A stretch of 64,000 nucleotides of DNA from Candidula unifasciata (Eukaryota > Mollusca > Gastropoda > Stylommatophora > Geomitridae): contig CAJHNH020008432.1 in NCBI GenBank assembly GCA_905116865.2, positions 69,501-133,500 on the forward strand, read 5' to 3'. This document shows, one piece after another, positions 1 through 48,793 of this stretch. Under the pieces are notes generated by a model that was not told the DNA's origin, searched no databases, and worked only from the letters and a program-made list of their open reading frames with translations. The translations under genes were made by a program, and so were the position numbers. Position 1 is the stretch's first letter; each line of letters starts with the position of its first letter.

Positions 1-117
1 CTGGGACTTTCCCTCTCCTCGCCACTCGTTATGCAAAACGTCGCTCGTTAAGCAATTCATTCTTTTACAATTTCTTTTACTCGTTATGAGAGGTGCTCGT
101 TAAGCGAGGTTCTACTG
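1..117 (-). mobile_element. End of a Tigger/pogo-like DNA transposon, cut by the window edge
   Basis: Read on the minus strand from 117, the sequence begins with CAGTAGAACCTCGCTTAACG and continues through several 'cataacgag' motifs. It matches base for base, with few differences, the left end of the element at 60765-60895. The terminus is followed by TA (118-119), the expected pogo/Tigger target site. Only the terminal 117 bp are in the window; the rest would lie before base 1. No coding sequence is visible. Confidence 0.8.
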
Positions 118-575
118 TATTCTGATATAGCCATACTCTTGGGTACAATAAATAGTCCAATGAAAATATATGAATCAATTCAAGCAATTTGTTATGAATC
201 AGTACATACAACACAAATTTGTTAGTTATGCACTCAACCTGGAGTAAAACTAATTAGAGTCCAAAAACCTATAACAGTATGTTATGGCCACTGTATATCA
301 AATTACTTTGCAATTTGTTAATTATATCAAAGAAAATACAGCAATGGTATGGAAGGAATCAAAGAAACAATGTACTGCACTGTTAGAACAACAGTATATG
401 CAGCATAAAAACATTACACATGTAAATGGCACTTTGATGTAGCTACAGGGTTGTATAAGTAAGTCAGTACAAAAGGCGTTGATCTCATTGGTCTCAAGAA
501 TGTCATACGATGAACAAGGCAATTATTAAACAAGTGAGGAGTATGTGGCAGTATTTTATTTTACAACATACAAAT

Positions 576-581
576 AAGGCA
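576..581 (-). promoter_or_regulatory. Candidate poly(A) signal for CLOCK (weak)
   Basis: ATTAAA lies on the minus strand about 1.1 kb after the CLOCK stop codon, and canonical AATAAA hexamers follow at about 617-628 in a T-rich tract on the plus strand. Closer to the stop I see only another ATTAAA at 1576-1581. The sequence does not decide between them, so the 3' UTR end is unknown. Confidence 0.15.
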
Positions 582-849
582 ACCCAGTCAGCAACAGCAA
601 ATAAACTGCAAGCTTATTTATTTTTATTTTTTATATTTTTTTTTTTAATGGGAATTGGAGCGCAAAGGGTTATGTGGGTTTCCCTATGTCAGACGTTCGT
701 ATCCACACATGTTTGTGCAGGAGCATGGCAAATTGCTGCAATGGATCGTCTCTCATTTTCACCTTTCTCTTTCCATAAATGTTTTCATTTGTCACAAACT
801 GTTTCTTCTTCTTCTTCTTCTTCTTTTTTTGTTCTCCTGTCAGTGATTT

Positions 850-1165
850 TTCTGATGAGAAGACCACACGCCTCTATGAAGTCTGTGGTGTGATGCACAT
901 CTTCAAATGTTTCCACACAGCTTGGTTTCCACTGGAATGCCACTGGCCAATCCTGGGATCTCTCTACTGCCTCTATGAAGTTTGTGGTGTGATGCATCTC
1001 TTTAACTGTTTCCAAACAGTTTGGTTTCCACAGGAATGCCACTAGCATCTCTCTACTGCCTCTATGAAGTTTGTGGTGTGATGCATGTCTTTAACTGTTT
1101 CCACACAGCCTGGATTCCACTGGAATGCCACTGGCCAAACCTGGGATCTCTCTACTGCGTGTAGA
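850..1165. repeat. Three tandem copies of an about 90-bp interspersed repeat
   Basis: The phrase 'ctctatgaagt(c/t)tgtggtgtgatgca' recurs at about 871, 971 and 1060, each time followed by 'gtttcca(c/a)acag...ccactggaatgcc'. A diverged single copy is at about 13735-13865. It lies in the 3' flank of CLOCK. No protein is recognisable. Confidence 0.7.
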
Positions 1166-1719
1166 AAACATGTTTACGTTTTTTTCTTCTTATAATCTGG
1201 CCAAAAATGATGACCATTTCTTTTCAAAGTTTATGCTAATTCCACCTGTCTCAAAACTTCTGGATAACTCATTAGGCTGTCAAAGGAATTTAACACTTTT
1301 TCCTGAGATTCTTGCTTGCCTTCAACTTTTTCCTCCAGTATGGTTTTTATAAGAATGTTGTCTTTCAATATGGCTAAATCAGTTCACTTGTTTCTTTTTT
1401 TTTTCATTTTCTTCAGCAACTCTCTATGCATTCACAGTCTTTTCATAACTTTCGTAATTGACTGTTTTTTTTTTTCCATGAAATACGACCTATATCCACA
1501 TTATCAGGGGTTCTATGACCAGAAAACCAGATGTCAAATGTCACTAAAAATACATTCCCCACAATGAACTAATGATTTAATGTTTCCATGCAAAATTTCA
1601 GCAATTTCCTTCAAAATATTCATTGGTAAATGCACGTGAAATGATGGCAAGACTCGCTTTAAAACAGAGTATAGCTCATATGCAGACAGAGTGAACATGT
1701 ATTTCCTGACATCTGAGTG

Positions 1720-39617
<37,898 letters not shown>

Positions 39618-39659
39618 CTAAAGAGGGGAAAAACTACACAGTTATCAGTGATCTCCTAC

Positions 39660-40345
39660 GTCTTTAATCACATAAATGTTGAATTCTACAATACATTCTA
39701 CATCCTTGTCATAGTTTCATAAACAAAGTTTATTAATACCTTGAACATCTACATCATTAAATAAAATAACCTATTAATACTGTCTACATCCTAGTCAGTT
39801 TCATAAATAAAGTAATCTGTTAACATCTTTTACATCTTCATTAGTCCCATAAATAAAGTAATCTATTAACACCTTCTACATGTTCATCAGTCACATAAAT
39901 GAAGTAAACACCTCTACATCCTTGTCATAGTCACATAAATGAAGTAAACACCTCTACATCCTTGTCATAGTCACATAAATGAAGTAATCTATTACCACCT
40001 TCTACAGCTTCGCCAGTCACATAAATAAAATAATCTATTACCACCTTCTACAGCTTCGCCAGTCACATAAATAAAGTAATCTATTACCACCTTCTACATC
40101 CTCGTCAGTCATATAAATAAAGTAATCTATTACCACCTTTTACATCTTCATCAGTCACATAAATGAAGTAAACACCTTCAACATCCTTGTCATAGTCACA
40201 TAAAAAAGTAATCTATTACCACCTTCTACATCCTCGCCAGTCACATAAATGAAGTAATCCATTAACACCTTCTACATGTTCATCAGTCACATAAATGAAG
40301 TAAACACCTTCTACATCCCTATTATAGTTTCATAAATGAAGCAAT
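39660..40345. repeat. 46-bp minisatellite, about 13 imperfect copies
   Basis: The unit is attaccaccttctacatcct + cgtcagtcacataaataaag + taatct, with shorter copies missing the 'taatctattaccac' block. It starts about 40 bp upstream, in transcript terms, of the CLOCK acceptor at 39618. Confidence 0.92.
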
Positions 40346-40554
40346 CTATCCACTAGAGTGTGGATTAATATTTCAATTTACAGTAACAAGTATAATGGTG
40401 TGTTTGACAATTTGATAATACTTATAAATTAATTCTTTCTGTACCAAATAACTCACTATACATTTCTTGCTCACTGCAAAAAAATATAAAAAATGTGCTG
40501 TTTCACTGTTAACTCTTTGAAAATAAAGTCTCTTCATTTTTTTTATCACCGACA

Positions 40555-40710
40555 TAATGACTGATTGGCACCTTTTCATCTTTCCACATGACAATGTTAT
40601 ATGTGCTAAGAGGAGACACGGGACTCACAGCCCTTGGAAATGGCAAGTAGGACCAGCAAGACCTTTGTGTGTGTCAACATTTGTGTTTTGTCTGTTTCAT
40701 CTCAAACGCT
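40555..40710 (+). mobile_element. Interspersed repeat family G fragment
   Basis: 'ctgattggcaccttttcatctttccacatgacaatgttatatgtgctaagaggagacacgggactcacagcccttggaaatggca' resembles the start of copies at 7060 and 20385. Confidence 0.55.
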
Positions 40711-40754
40711 CAGCTCTCATCTTTTCTGCAATCATTTCTTCATTCTCATTCCTT

Positions 40755-40975
40755 TCCTGATGTGCCCCCTCTATACAACACGGTCTAAGGCATTTTGTTC
40801 CCAGGAGTCCATCTCAATACCTGTATCTTTCATGTCCCATTTGCACCCATCTTTATATCGTAGGAGTGGTTGGCCTCGACTTCTATCCGTTTATTAATTC
40901 ACTATAGAGGATATCCTTATGGACTCTGTTATCCTTCATTCTCCAAGTGTGACCCAGCGAACTGAGCCTTCAGAG
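40755..40975 (-). pseudogene. LINE reverse transcriptase C-terminal fragment
   Basis: Minus-strand translation includes LGHTWRMKDNRVHKDILYSE and, after frame breaks, SRPTTP..RWVQMGHER. This is the LGH.RM.D.R.PK.LLY.E block of Jockey/CR1-like elements. Confidence 0.75.
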
Positions 40976-40979
40976 ACTG

Positions 40980-41438
40980 AGCATTGAAAAGAATGATCAC
41001 AGGCAGATGGTATATGTGCCTATTTAATGTTGTTAGTTATTTACTTCTGACCATAGTGACTGTTTTACTCCTTAACTCTTTCAATTCGATAAGGTTCTAG
41101 ATAATGTCTGAGGGAGTTGAGAACAGCAATACTGAAGTCCCAGATATACTAATTTCCCCAGGGACTAAATATGTAGTACATGCAGCAAATAAGTTCTTAA
41201 AAGTCCCTCACAAAACATAAGATGTAAAAATGTGCACAACATATTGACTGGTACAGGACAAAGACACAATCACGCAAGAACACTATTTGGTACATAAAGA
41301 GTTAAGACTGCTTACTGCTCTAACCTTAGATTACTTGGGGTGGGCGGGGTTAAAGTTGCAACTACTTGGGACTAACGAAATTATGTGAAGGGAAACTAAA
41401 TAAAGAACATGTTACACACCACTGGTGAACTCGGCAAT
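40980..41438. other. Unique-looking sequence, nothing recognised
   Basis: No exon of CLOCK or repeat family could be supported. It would be one place to look for the missing 5' exon, but I see no convincing ATG with a donor in the right phase. Confidence 0.3.
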
Positions 41439-41443
41439 AGAGG

Positions 41444-42231
41444 TGTCACAACCCTGTGAGTACAGTCAGTGGCGGAATGTACCACAACGTAACGTGTGTG
41501 TGTTGAGGTGACACCCCAGGGTTGACACAAAGGTCAGGGCCGTGACTGGTCAAGTCCCACCGTTATTGCACGGCGAAACCAGCGCTCAGGATAAAGCTTT
41601 TGCCCACGGCAAGAAAGAGTGAACGCTGTTGGAGACAGGTCGACAGCACGATGACCGCTTTTGGGACTGAGCTGGTGAACGGGGTCAAGAGACACGGGGG
41701 AGAGAGAACACAGGACATTCGGTGTGCGTCGGTCAGGAAGAGAGGACGTTTAGGAAGACAGTTATAGTATTAGAGTTAGGATATTTCTGTTAGTGACTGG
41801 AGAGTTTATGTACAGTGTTCTGTTAGGATAGGATAGTTCTTGTGTAGAGTATTTATATACATGTGCTGTGAGAGAGTGGCTAACCTTGGCACTCTGACCC
41901 TGTGCTAGACAGAGGCTGTGACAGTTTGATTGGGTCAGCGTGGCGATAGAAAAGAACGTATCTCGCCGGGCTGTGGTTTGTACACCAGGAGATTGCCTGT
42001 AGCACGTACTGAGGGACGAGGCGATTGTAAAGCCCGTTCGGCCAGAGGGTCCAGGCAATAGGTGGCCACACAGCGGGAAGTCAACTGTCTATGTATTACC
42101 TGTACTTCCAATAAAGATTGTCGTGTGTGCTCTGTGTGCGTTCGGGTTCAGTGTGTGTTAAAGGGTAGTCTGTCTGTCATAGGCCCAGTTACGAGCCACG
42201 GACCAGCAAGGTCACCCAGAGGTCTGTGACA
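41444..42231 (+). repeat. 5' LTR
   Basis: 788 bp, TGTCACAACC...GGTCTGTGACA. AATAAA at 42110-42115 is the probable poly(A) signal, followed by a GT-rich stretch. The small minus-strand frames inside it also occur in the 3' LTR and are not genes. Confidence 0.96.
42110..42115 (+). terminator. LTR poly(A) signal
   Basis: AATAAA followed within 30 bp by the GT-rich 'gattgtcgtgtgtgctctgtgtgcg'. The same arrangement in the 3' LTR (49765-49770) would end the element's transcript. Confidence 0.6.
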
Positions 42232-42234
42232 TTA

Positions 42235-42250
42235 TGGGAGCGTTCGTCCT
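42235..42250 (+). promoter_or_regulatory. Possible tRNA primer-binding site
   Basis: TGGGAGCGTTCGTCCT begins 3 bp after the LTR. Its complement ends in CCA, as a tRNA 3' end does, and contains a CGAAC-like T-arm segment. I could not match a specific tRNA, so this is tentative. Confidence 0.4.
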
Positions 42251-42251
42251 T

Positions 42252-43295
42252 GGGAATTGAATCTATAGTAGTAGCTAGATAGGAATAGTTGTCCGCGTTA
42301 ATTGTGAACCCAATGTGCTTGTATTTATTTGTCTAAATAGGAGACATAGATTAGTTTGTATGTTTAGCTGACTGATTTATTTTTCTTTAGGTTTTGTCGT
42401 TCACTATTGTAGGGCTAACGTGATTGAGTTAATCCCTTAATTTTGATGTTGCTATCGAGTAAGTTTGTGATGGCGTTGCTGAGTTAATTCTCTTAAATAT
42501 TGCATCGTTGTCCGGGCCTACTCTTAATTATTGATAGCGACATCGGGGTTGGCTTGGGTCGCCCTTAGCGCTATAAAGTGATAGTTTGTGACCGTTTTTC
42601 GTATTTGTTCCGACTGATTGTAATTAATAATGACTAAATGTGATAGGGCTGCGTTTGCGTCGTGACAAGTTAGTGACGTATAGGAGAAGTAGTTTGACGG
42701 ACAGAAAAAGTGTGAGGAAGGTTGTGTGCTGTTGAGTGGTTGCTGCTGACACCAATCAACTGAGGCCTGTCGTTCTCGGTCATCATCATCATCCTCATCA
42801 TCCTTTCTGTGGGAGGCCAAGAATCAAGGACTGGAGAGAAGATAAGTTTGTTTTGCTTTTGGTGTATTGTTGTGGTCTGTTCTCCAGCCCTCGAGGGTTC
42901 TACGCAATTGTATTTGAGCCCCTGGCACCGTTCATTGTTTTTTTCATTTCTCGTCTGTCCTATTCATCATTTACGTTATTTTCTCGTTTATTTGGGTAAT
43001 AATTTTTTGTGTGCACACATCATCATCCCTCATTCGGAAATTGTAACGAATAAGTTTCGGTGACCCATCCCTTTTCTGTATCGAACAGTCCAAATTGTTT
43101 CATAAATATTATTATTATTATTATTGTATTGAATTTATTACGTTGCTATATTATTTGCATTGTTTTCACTGATTTCCGGGCTTGCCACTTGTAATTTTTA
43201 GTATTTTTGTTCGTGGCAGCTACGGTTAGTCAGGTGATTTGTTGAGTGGTTGTTAATTATTATTTTGAACGAAAGATCACTTTGTTGTAACTAAA
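42252..43295 (+). other. Leader between LTR and gag
   Basis: About 1 kb with no long plus-strand frame. It has ATT microsatellite character at 43100-43125. Packaging signals would be expected here but cannot be recognised by eye. Confidence 0.5.
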
Positions 43296-44411
43296 ATGTC
43301 GAGTCTCGCTGAATTTATCGAGATGGCCAAACAGCATGGGATGACGGGTGAAAAGGTGCTGGAATGGGCGGATAAGAAGTATGGAGAGTTGAGAGAAAAA
43401 GAAGAACGTGACCAAGAGAGAAAAGACAGAGCTGACGAGAGAGAACTCAAGAAATTGGAACTAGAAGCCGCTAGTAAACTAAAGCAGATCGAGCTGGAAG
43501 CCCAAGCGGCATTAAAAGACAAAGATGTAGCTCTCAAACAACAGGAGTTATCTGCGATGGCTGAGAGAGACAGGGTACAGTTGTTGATAAAGGACAAAGA
43601 GCTAGAACACACCTCTACCTTAAGACTCAAAGAGATGGTATGCAATTCAGAGCTGGAGAAAGAAAGGCTGGTGATGGAACTAAAGGCCAAAGAGATAGAA
43701 GCAACTAGAGATGCCCAGGTGCAGATGCGTAAGGCTGAGATAAAGGCTGCTGAACCTTCTTTCAAAAAGTACCAGGGCCTAATAAAATTTTTTACACAGG
43801 GTGATTTCATATCTGCTTGGACACAAAATTTTGAATGTATGGTTAATCACTATGAGGTCCCTTTTAAAGAGTGGTCACTTATTTACCGAAAACACCTAGG
43901 GGGTGAACCTTTGAAATTACTAGAGACAATCCCTACTGAAAAACTTGAGGATTATTACTTTGTCAGGGATAGAATTCTCCAACATTTCTCCCTAGATGAG
44001 GAATCTTACAGAAATACCTTCAAAAATTTGATTCCGAAAGCTGAACAGACATTTCTGGATTACATGTCTGAAGTGGTATCCACTTTTGACAAGTGGGTAA
44101 CATCGGCGAAAGTGAACAAATCATACGATTTGTTAAAAGATCTATTGATAAGAGACAAGGTGTTGTCAAGTGTCCCGAGCAGCATGAAGACGTTTTTGAT
44201 TGAGCAAAAACCTGAAACAGTAAAGCAGATGGAAGATGCAGGTGCTGCATACTGGAATGCACACAGAAACATTTTTAGTTTCAATAAGGGTGCAGATGTA
44301 AGTTACGGAGCTGCAGTACAACCTGTATACAGGAAAAAGCAATATACTCACGAGAAGAAAGGAGAACACTCGAGAGTGTACAAGAGTTACAGACCTCTTA
44401 GAGATAGATGA
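43296..44411 (+). CDS. Gag (capsid part) of the LTR retrotransposon
   Basis: 371 codons. Residues about 25-155 are a highly charged coiled coil rich in Lys/Glu. Residues about 155-225 are the start of a capsid-like region. Residues about 225-345 resemble the SCAN-like C-terminal capsid fold of Ty3/mdg4 Gag, with YRNTFKNLIPKAEQTFLDYM, then LKDLLIRDKVLSSVP and EQKPETVKQMEDAG. The start is the first ATG, AAAATGTCG. The frame ends at TGA (44409-44411), but coding sequence continues in the same frame directly after it with the zinc knuckles that normally end Gag. Confidence 0.93.
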   Translation: MSSLAEFIEMAKQHGMTGEKVLEWADKKYGELREKEERDQERKDRADERELKKLELEAASKLKQIELEAQAALKDKDVALKQQELSAMAERDRVQLLIKDKELEHTSTLRLKEMVCNSELEKERLVMELKAKEIEATRDAQVQMRKAEIKAAEPSFKKYQGLIKFFTQGDFISAWTQNFECMVNHYEVPFKEWSLIYRKHLGGEPLKLLETIPTEKLEDYYFVRDRILQHFSLDEESYRNTFKNLIPKAEQTFLDYMSEVVSTFDKWVTSAKVNKSYDLLKDLLIRDKVLSSVPSSMKTFLIEQKPETVKQMEDAGAAYWNAHRNIFSFNKGADVSYGAAVQPVYRKKQYTHEKKGEHSRVYKSYRPLRDR

Positions 44412-45749
44412 CCAATAGTAACATGCCTGTACTGTAAGAGAGATCATGGTCAACGACAGTGGTGTGAGCAGAATCCAAAGTATGAAGATCATTTTCGTAA
44501 GAGAGAGAAAGCAATGCAGGAGAAAAATACAGTTAAATACTGGCTCGAGTGTAGACTATGTGACTCCATCGATCACTTACAAAAAGATTGCAAGATGAGA
44601 AAAAGACAATATCAGAGAGCGGCTGCAGAAATATCTGACAGTGGCAGTGATTCTGAAAGCAGGTTATCTGATGGGAGTATGGCAGATGTACCTACAGCAA
44701 ATGCAGCTGAACTGGCAAATTTCTCTGATACATGTTGCCAGATCTGTAGAGATTTTAATGAGGATGGTAATCTAACCTGTGGTCACAGCGTGATAGGAGA
44801 GGCTAATACTGTGACCAGTTTCGATGGCCAGGTGAAACTTACGAAAGGGTTGGTTAACGGCAAAGTAGCGACAATACTGCGAGATTCTGGTACCACAGTA
44901 TTGGGTATAAGAGAAAGTCTGGTGGATGAATGTGATTTGACAGGGGAACATATTATGTGTCGAACCTTTTCAGGAGCGAAAGAAAAATATAAATTGGCAT
45001 GGGCAGATATAAAATCGGCTTACTGCACAGGTAGAACAAAATTTGCAGTGCTAGAAGACCCTATTGCTGATGTCATTCTGGGAAATTGTAGTAATGTGAA
45101 GGAGGTATCTGAAAGTGATATCTCAAAATGGCAGTATGATAATATAGCCTGTAGTGGTGAGCCAAAAGAGAAGCATGTCAGCGCGAATGAATGCAGTGGT
45201 GAGCCAAAAGAGCAACATGTCAGTGCGAATGAATGCAGTGGTGAGTCAAAAGAGCAACAATTGAGTGCGAATGAATGCAGCGAGACAAAAGAGTGTTTGC
45301 CAAATGCATTTTTCGAAATGACGACGTGGCCTACTGATGATTCAATGCTGTCAGATGACGAGACAATATCACACGAAAGATTAATGGCAGCATACAACAC
45401 TGAGACACACAGGGAAAGCAGTAAAGGTATCATAAACGGAAAACCAGGTTCAGTGATAAGAACATCTGACACATCTTTTTCACTTATTAGAAAGTCTGTA
45501 TTGAAAGAGACAGATTACACAGGGGAAACAATAAAATATAAAATGGGAGGCAAGAAATGTGAATTGAAAATAGCTATGGTGGATGTTAAATCTCCATTTC
45601 TGTGCAGCAGAATAGAAGTACTTGCATGTAGAAAACCCCCTGCAGATGTCATCATTGCAGGAAAAGAAAATCCAAAGGGCTGTACCATGAAAGAAATACA
45701 GGAGTGGGAAAAGATTAATTATGTGCCAGTAGTGCTGGCCCAGACCTAA
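44412..45749 (+). CDS. Zinc knuckles and duplicated protease-like domains (in frame after gag TGA)
   Basis: The frame is open from 44412; the first ATG is 44514 (411 codons from there). A C-X2-C-X3-H-X5-C motif is at about 44424-44465 and a classical C-X2-C-X4-H-X4-C knuckle (residues 13-26 of the ATG form) follows. Residues about 110-191 form a retropepsin-like domain with catalytic RDSGTT (Asp124). Residues about 216-258 are three copies of a 15-16-residue spacer (CSGEPKE.HVSANE). Residues about 303-385 repeat the protease-like domain (GIINGKPGSVIRTSDTSFSL) without the D-[ST]-G triplet. The first domain could be active; the second should not be. Confidence 0.88.
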   Translation, partial: PIVTCLYCKRDHGQRQWCEQNPKYEDHFRKREKAMQEKNTVKYWLECRLCDSIDHLQKDCKMRKRQYQRAAAEISDSGSDSESRLSDGSMADVPTANAAELANFSDTCCQICRDFNEDGNLTCGHSVIGEANTVTSFDGQVKLTKGLVNGKVATILRDSGTTVLGIRESLVDECDLTGEHIMCRTFSGAKEKYKLAWADIKSAYCTGRTKFAVLEDPIADVILGNCSNVKEVSESDISKWQYDNIACSGEPKEKHVSANECSGEPKEQHVSANECSGESKEQQLSANECSETKECLPNAFFEMTTWPTDDSMLSDDETISHERLMAAYNTETHRESSKGIINGKPGSVIRTSDTSFSLIRKSVLKETDYTGETIKYKMGGKKCELKIAMVDVKSPFLCSRIEVLACRKPPADVIIAGKENPKGCTMKEIQEWEKINYVPVVLAQT

Positions 45750-45852
45750 GCAAAAGTAAAGAAGAAGTAAAGAACATATATGAGTGCATGGCATGTAACG
45801 GTGTGACAACATAACTGCAATGTTGTAATTAGACAGCAGTCAGTGAGAGAGA

Positions 45853-46938
45853 GTGAGTGATGTGAATGAGAGTGTGTATGAAAAATATTTTAATATTTTT
45901 AAACCAACTGACAAATTAGTGGTTGAAGAGTTCCATAATAGAACTGTCATTCCTGACTCCAATGTTGTTGATACGACAGATATTCTCTTTTCTGTACAAC
46001 AACACTTACCTGCAACCAAACAAATCCTTCCACCTAAGATTAACCAACAAATTTCAGAAACATCTACACAGAAAGCTGAAATTGGTAATGTACTCTCTGA
46101 TGTGCCAGGTAGATGTACACAAATTTACCATCATTTGCTGTCAGTAATCAACAAACCGGTCAAAATAAAACATGCTATATTATTTTCAGTACTGCAATGT
46201 ATATTGTTGACATGTGCATGTTTATTAATAATGCCTCATAGATTATCTGCTGTTCAAGGAACCAAACATTTTGGATTTACAGAAAAACCCTCAAAAGCAT
46301 ATATTTATCTTGAGGATTTCCCCAAAATTTTGAATTTTAAAAACCCCACCACCAATAAGGGGATCCGAAGCTTACTCGACCTCATCAAGCATCACAACCA
46401 ATTTACCCTGAACATTATCCAGGAAACTGTAGTTTTCACAATACTATTAAAAAGGGAGCATTCCAATACAATTGTTTTGAACCAAGAACTAGATCAGACT
46501 TTCACCAAAATCAAGACTCTTTTCTCCAGTTCCCCTATTTTAAATCTGTCTAATAACATATTACCATTTGTTCTCAGATATCATACCAGTGGTACGGCAG
46601 TTGCGGTATGTCTGATGCAGTGTGATGGCGAGATGTTACACCCGAACTGCTGTGTGAGCAGTAGGTTGTTTCCAGCCCAGGTACACTATGTTACGGCGAA
46701 ACAGCAGTATCTTGCGGTGATTGTCTGTGTGACAAGACTCAATCGTTACCTCCTGTGCAGACTTTTTGTCCTACAATCAGACAACCAGCCATTGCTCGTC
46801 ATTAAGTCTGGTGCCCCAAAGAACAATCGTATAACCAGATGGGCACTACCACTGCAGGATTCCCAATTCACAATCACATACATCAAGGGCAACAGCAACA
46901 ATCTGGCTGACTTATTAAGCCGGCTGAACAACTATTGA
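45853..46938 (+). pseudogene. Shortened pol: RT fingers remnant joined to connection and RNase H-like region
   Basis: An open frame of 361 codons with no ATG at its start, in a different frame from gag-protease. Residues about 75-100 (VLSDVPGRCTQIYHHLLSVI) match the segment that opens Ty3/mdg4 reverse transcriptases. About 40 residues later the sequence is already in the connection region (LLDLIKHHNQF, then FTKIKTLFSSSPIL), so the catalytic palm is missing. The RNase H-like part runs to LADLLSRL. At the position of its first catalytic Asp there is His, and at the catalytic Glu there is Gln; the later Asp residues remain. No integrase follows. Confidence 0.85.
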
Positions 46939-46941
46939 TTG

Positions 46942-48205
46942 CCTAGTTGTATCCTGAAACTGACAGTCTGGTAACTTCAGAAATTTAAAGACTGTGTGAA
47001 AAGACATTGTCTTCATATATTCATGCCTTCTTGAAAATGCAGATGACTATAAATTCGACCACAAGTTTCATAGATCCAATTGAACAACAGTAAATGACAA
47101 GTAGCAGTGTATACAAGTACTGTTCTAGCCTAAAACCAGTGAAGTGAACAATCGTAAAAGATTACTCTACAGGAACATAGAGGTGATGATTATTCTAAGG
47201 AGTTCAGCAGAATGGAAAATGAAAGAAGTATGAAAAAAGAGTGTAATTGGAATAAAAGGAAATGAATGTATAGAATAGAAGTCTAGGTTGTGATTGTCAT
47301 ATTATAAGTTTATCTTATTATGTTCATCTTTAGTATAATATATGTTGTGTGGATTATATATGTTTTATATGTTCTGTATGTGCTATATGTTTTATATGTT
47401 TGTTTCATGTATATTATTTGGTTTTGAATTGATAAGTTTATTCATTCAATTTCATTCGCACAATTTTTATTTGTGTATTTTGCTTATTTATTTTGATTTG
47501 TAACTATTGTGTTGGTATTCATGATGAGTAATTTATCTGTATTTTGCTTATTTATTTTGATTTGTAACTATTGTGTTGGTATTCATGAATGGTAATTTAT
47601 TTGTGTATTTCTCTTATTTATTTTGATTTGTAACCACTGTGTTGGTATTTATGAAGAGTAATTTATTTGTGGATTTTTCTAATTTATTTTGATTTGTAAC
47701 TATTGTGTTGCTATTTGTGATGAGTAATTTATCGGTATTTATTTTTCTTATTTATTTTGATTTGTAACTATTGAGATGGTATTTATAAAAGGGAAATAAT
47801 TTTGAGTTTGAAAATTATTTCATGTATATTTTGCTTATTTATTTTGATTTGTAAATTTTATTGTTTTGTTGGAATGAATATAGTGTAATGATTTTTGTTT
47901 GTGAAATTATTATGTATGTATTTTGCTTATTTATTTTCAGTGTAAAATTATTGGTGGGACAATCCATTTGGATTTTACAAAGATATTTTCTTTTCTTTTC
48001 GTTGCTAAAGATTTTTGCTAGATTACATAAGTAATGTTAATTGACTGATTTGCAATCATTCATGTTTTAGAATTCTCGAATTGCATTAATAATATTCTTC
48101 GGTTTTTGAAACTTAATCTGAAATCCATTACTTTTATAAAAAGTTTCAATGAGTTTAATATTAACTGAGTGTCCTATGTGCACCAAATGTAAATGTTAAA
48201 GTATA
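46942..48205 (+). repeat. AT-rich region with about 61-bp tandem repeats inside the LTR element
   Basis: From about 47450 to 47950, 'ttttgcttatttattttgatttgtaac(t)attgtgttggtattcatgatgagtaatttatttgtgtatt' recurs about seven times with drift. Where integrase should be encoded there is no long frame. Confidence 0.8.
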
Positions 48206-48454
48206 TGTTAGACAATAATGCATTCTAGGTAGATAGTTTTGTAAACTAGTAGACTTTTAAGTAACGGAAAATTTAGTTTAGCAGTGACAACGAAATTTTC
48301 TTTATTTTTTTTTTTTTTTTTTTTTAAATTGTTTATTTTGTTTTCTAAGATAGATAGATAATTGATAGTTGAAATGAAAATTAAAATTGTACTTTTACAA
48401 GGACACTCACATATAGAGTTAATGATAGTGTAACTAATATTGCATATATGGAGA

Positions 48455-48793
48455 CTACATTTGAGGAGTAGCACTATCCTTGGAGGATAGGAGTGTGTCC
48501 AACTGGCCACAGATTTGTTTACTGCCTATTTTGCACTGTGGGTCATATGGAGTGATTAGTGTCTTGGCAGGTACTGCGGATTCGCGGACACATGATACGA
48601 CTGTAGGTCGGGGAGTCAGGTCATGATTCCTTTTCACAACCATGGACAAGTCTTGTGGAGATAGTCCATGACGCCCACTGTTATTAATCACGGTGTCGTT
48701 GGTTAAACGGCTTGGGAGTGTATACAGTGGCGTCTTACTTGCACAGTAAGTGAAGTAAGGTGTAATTGGGTCCCGGACGATTTGAGTGTCCAC
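48455..48793 (-). CDS. Uncharacterised antisense open frame in the LTR element
   Basis: 112 codons with an ATG, on the strand opposite to gag. The segment is less AT-rich than its surroundings. The product starts MDTQIVRDPITPYFTYCASK, has six Cys and no recognised domain, membrane segment or signal peptide. It may be a real antisense gene of the family, or a shadow of a decayed plus-strand frame. Confidence 0.3.
   Translation of the reverse strand: MDTQIVRDPITPYFTYCASKTPLYTLPSRLTNDTVINNSGRHGLSPQDLSMVVKRNHDLTPRPTVVSCVRESAVPAKTLITPYDPQCKIGSKQICGQLDTLLSSKDSATPQM

Noticed and set aside
41762..42058. 98-codon minus-strand frame
   Set aside because: It lies inside the 5' LTR, and the 3' LTR carries a broken relative. 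No domain.
45020..45472. 150-codon minus-strand frame
   Set aside because: A shadow of the protease-like frame on the plus strand, mirroring its spacer repeats.
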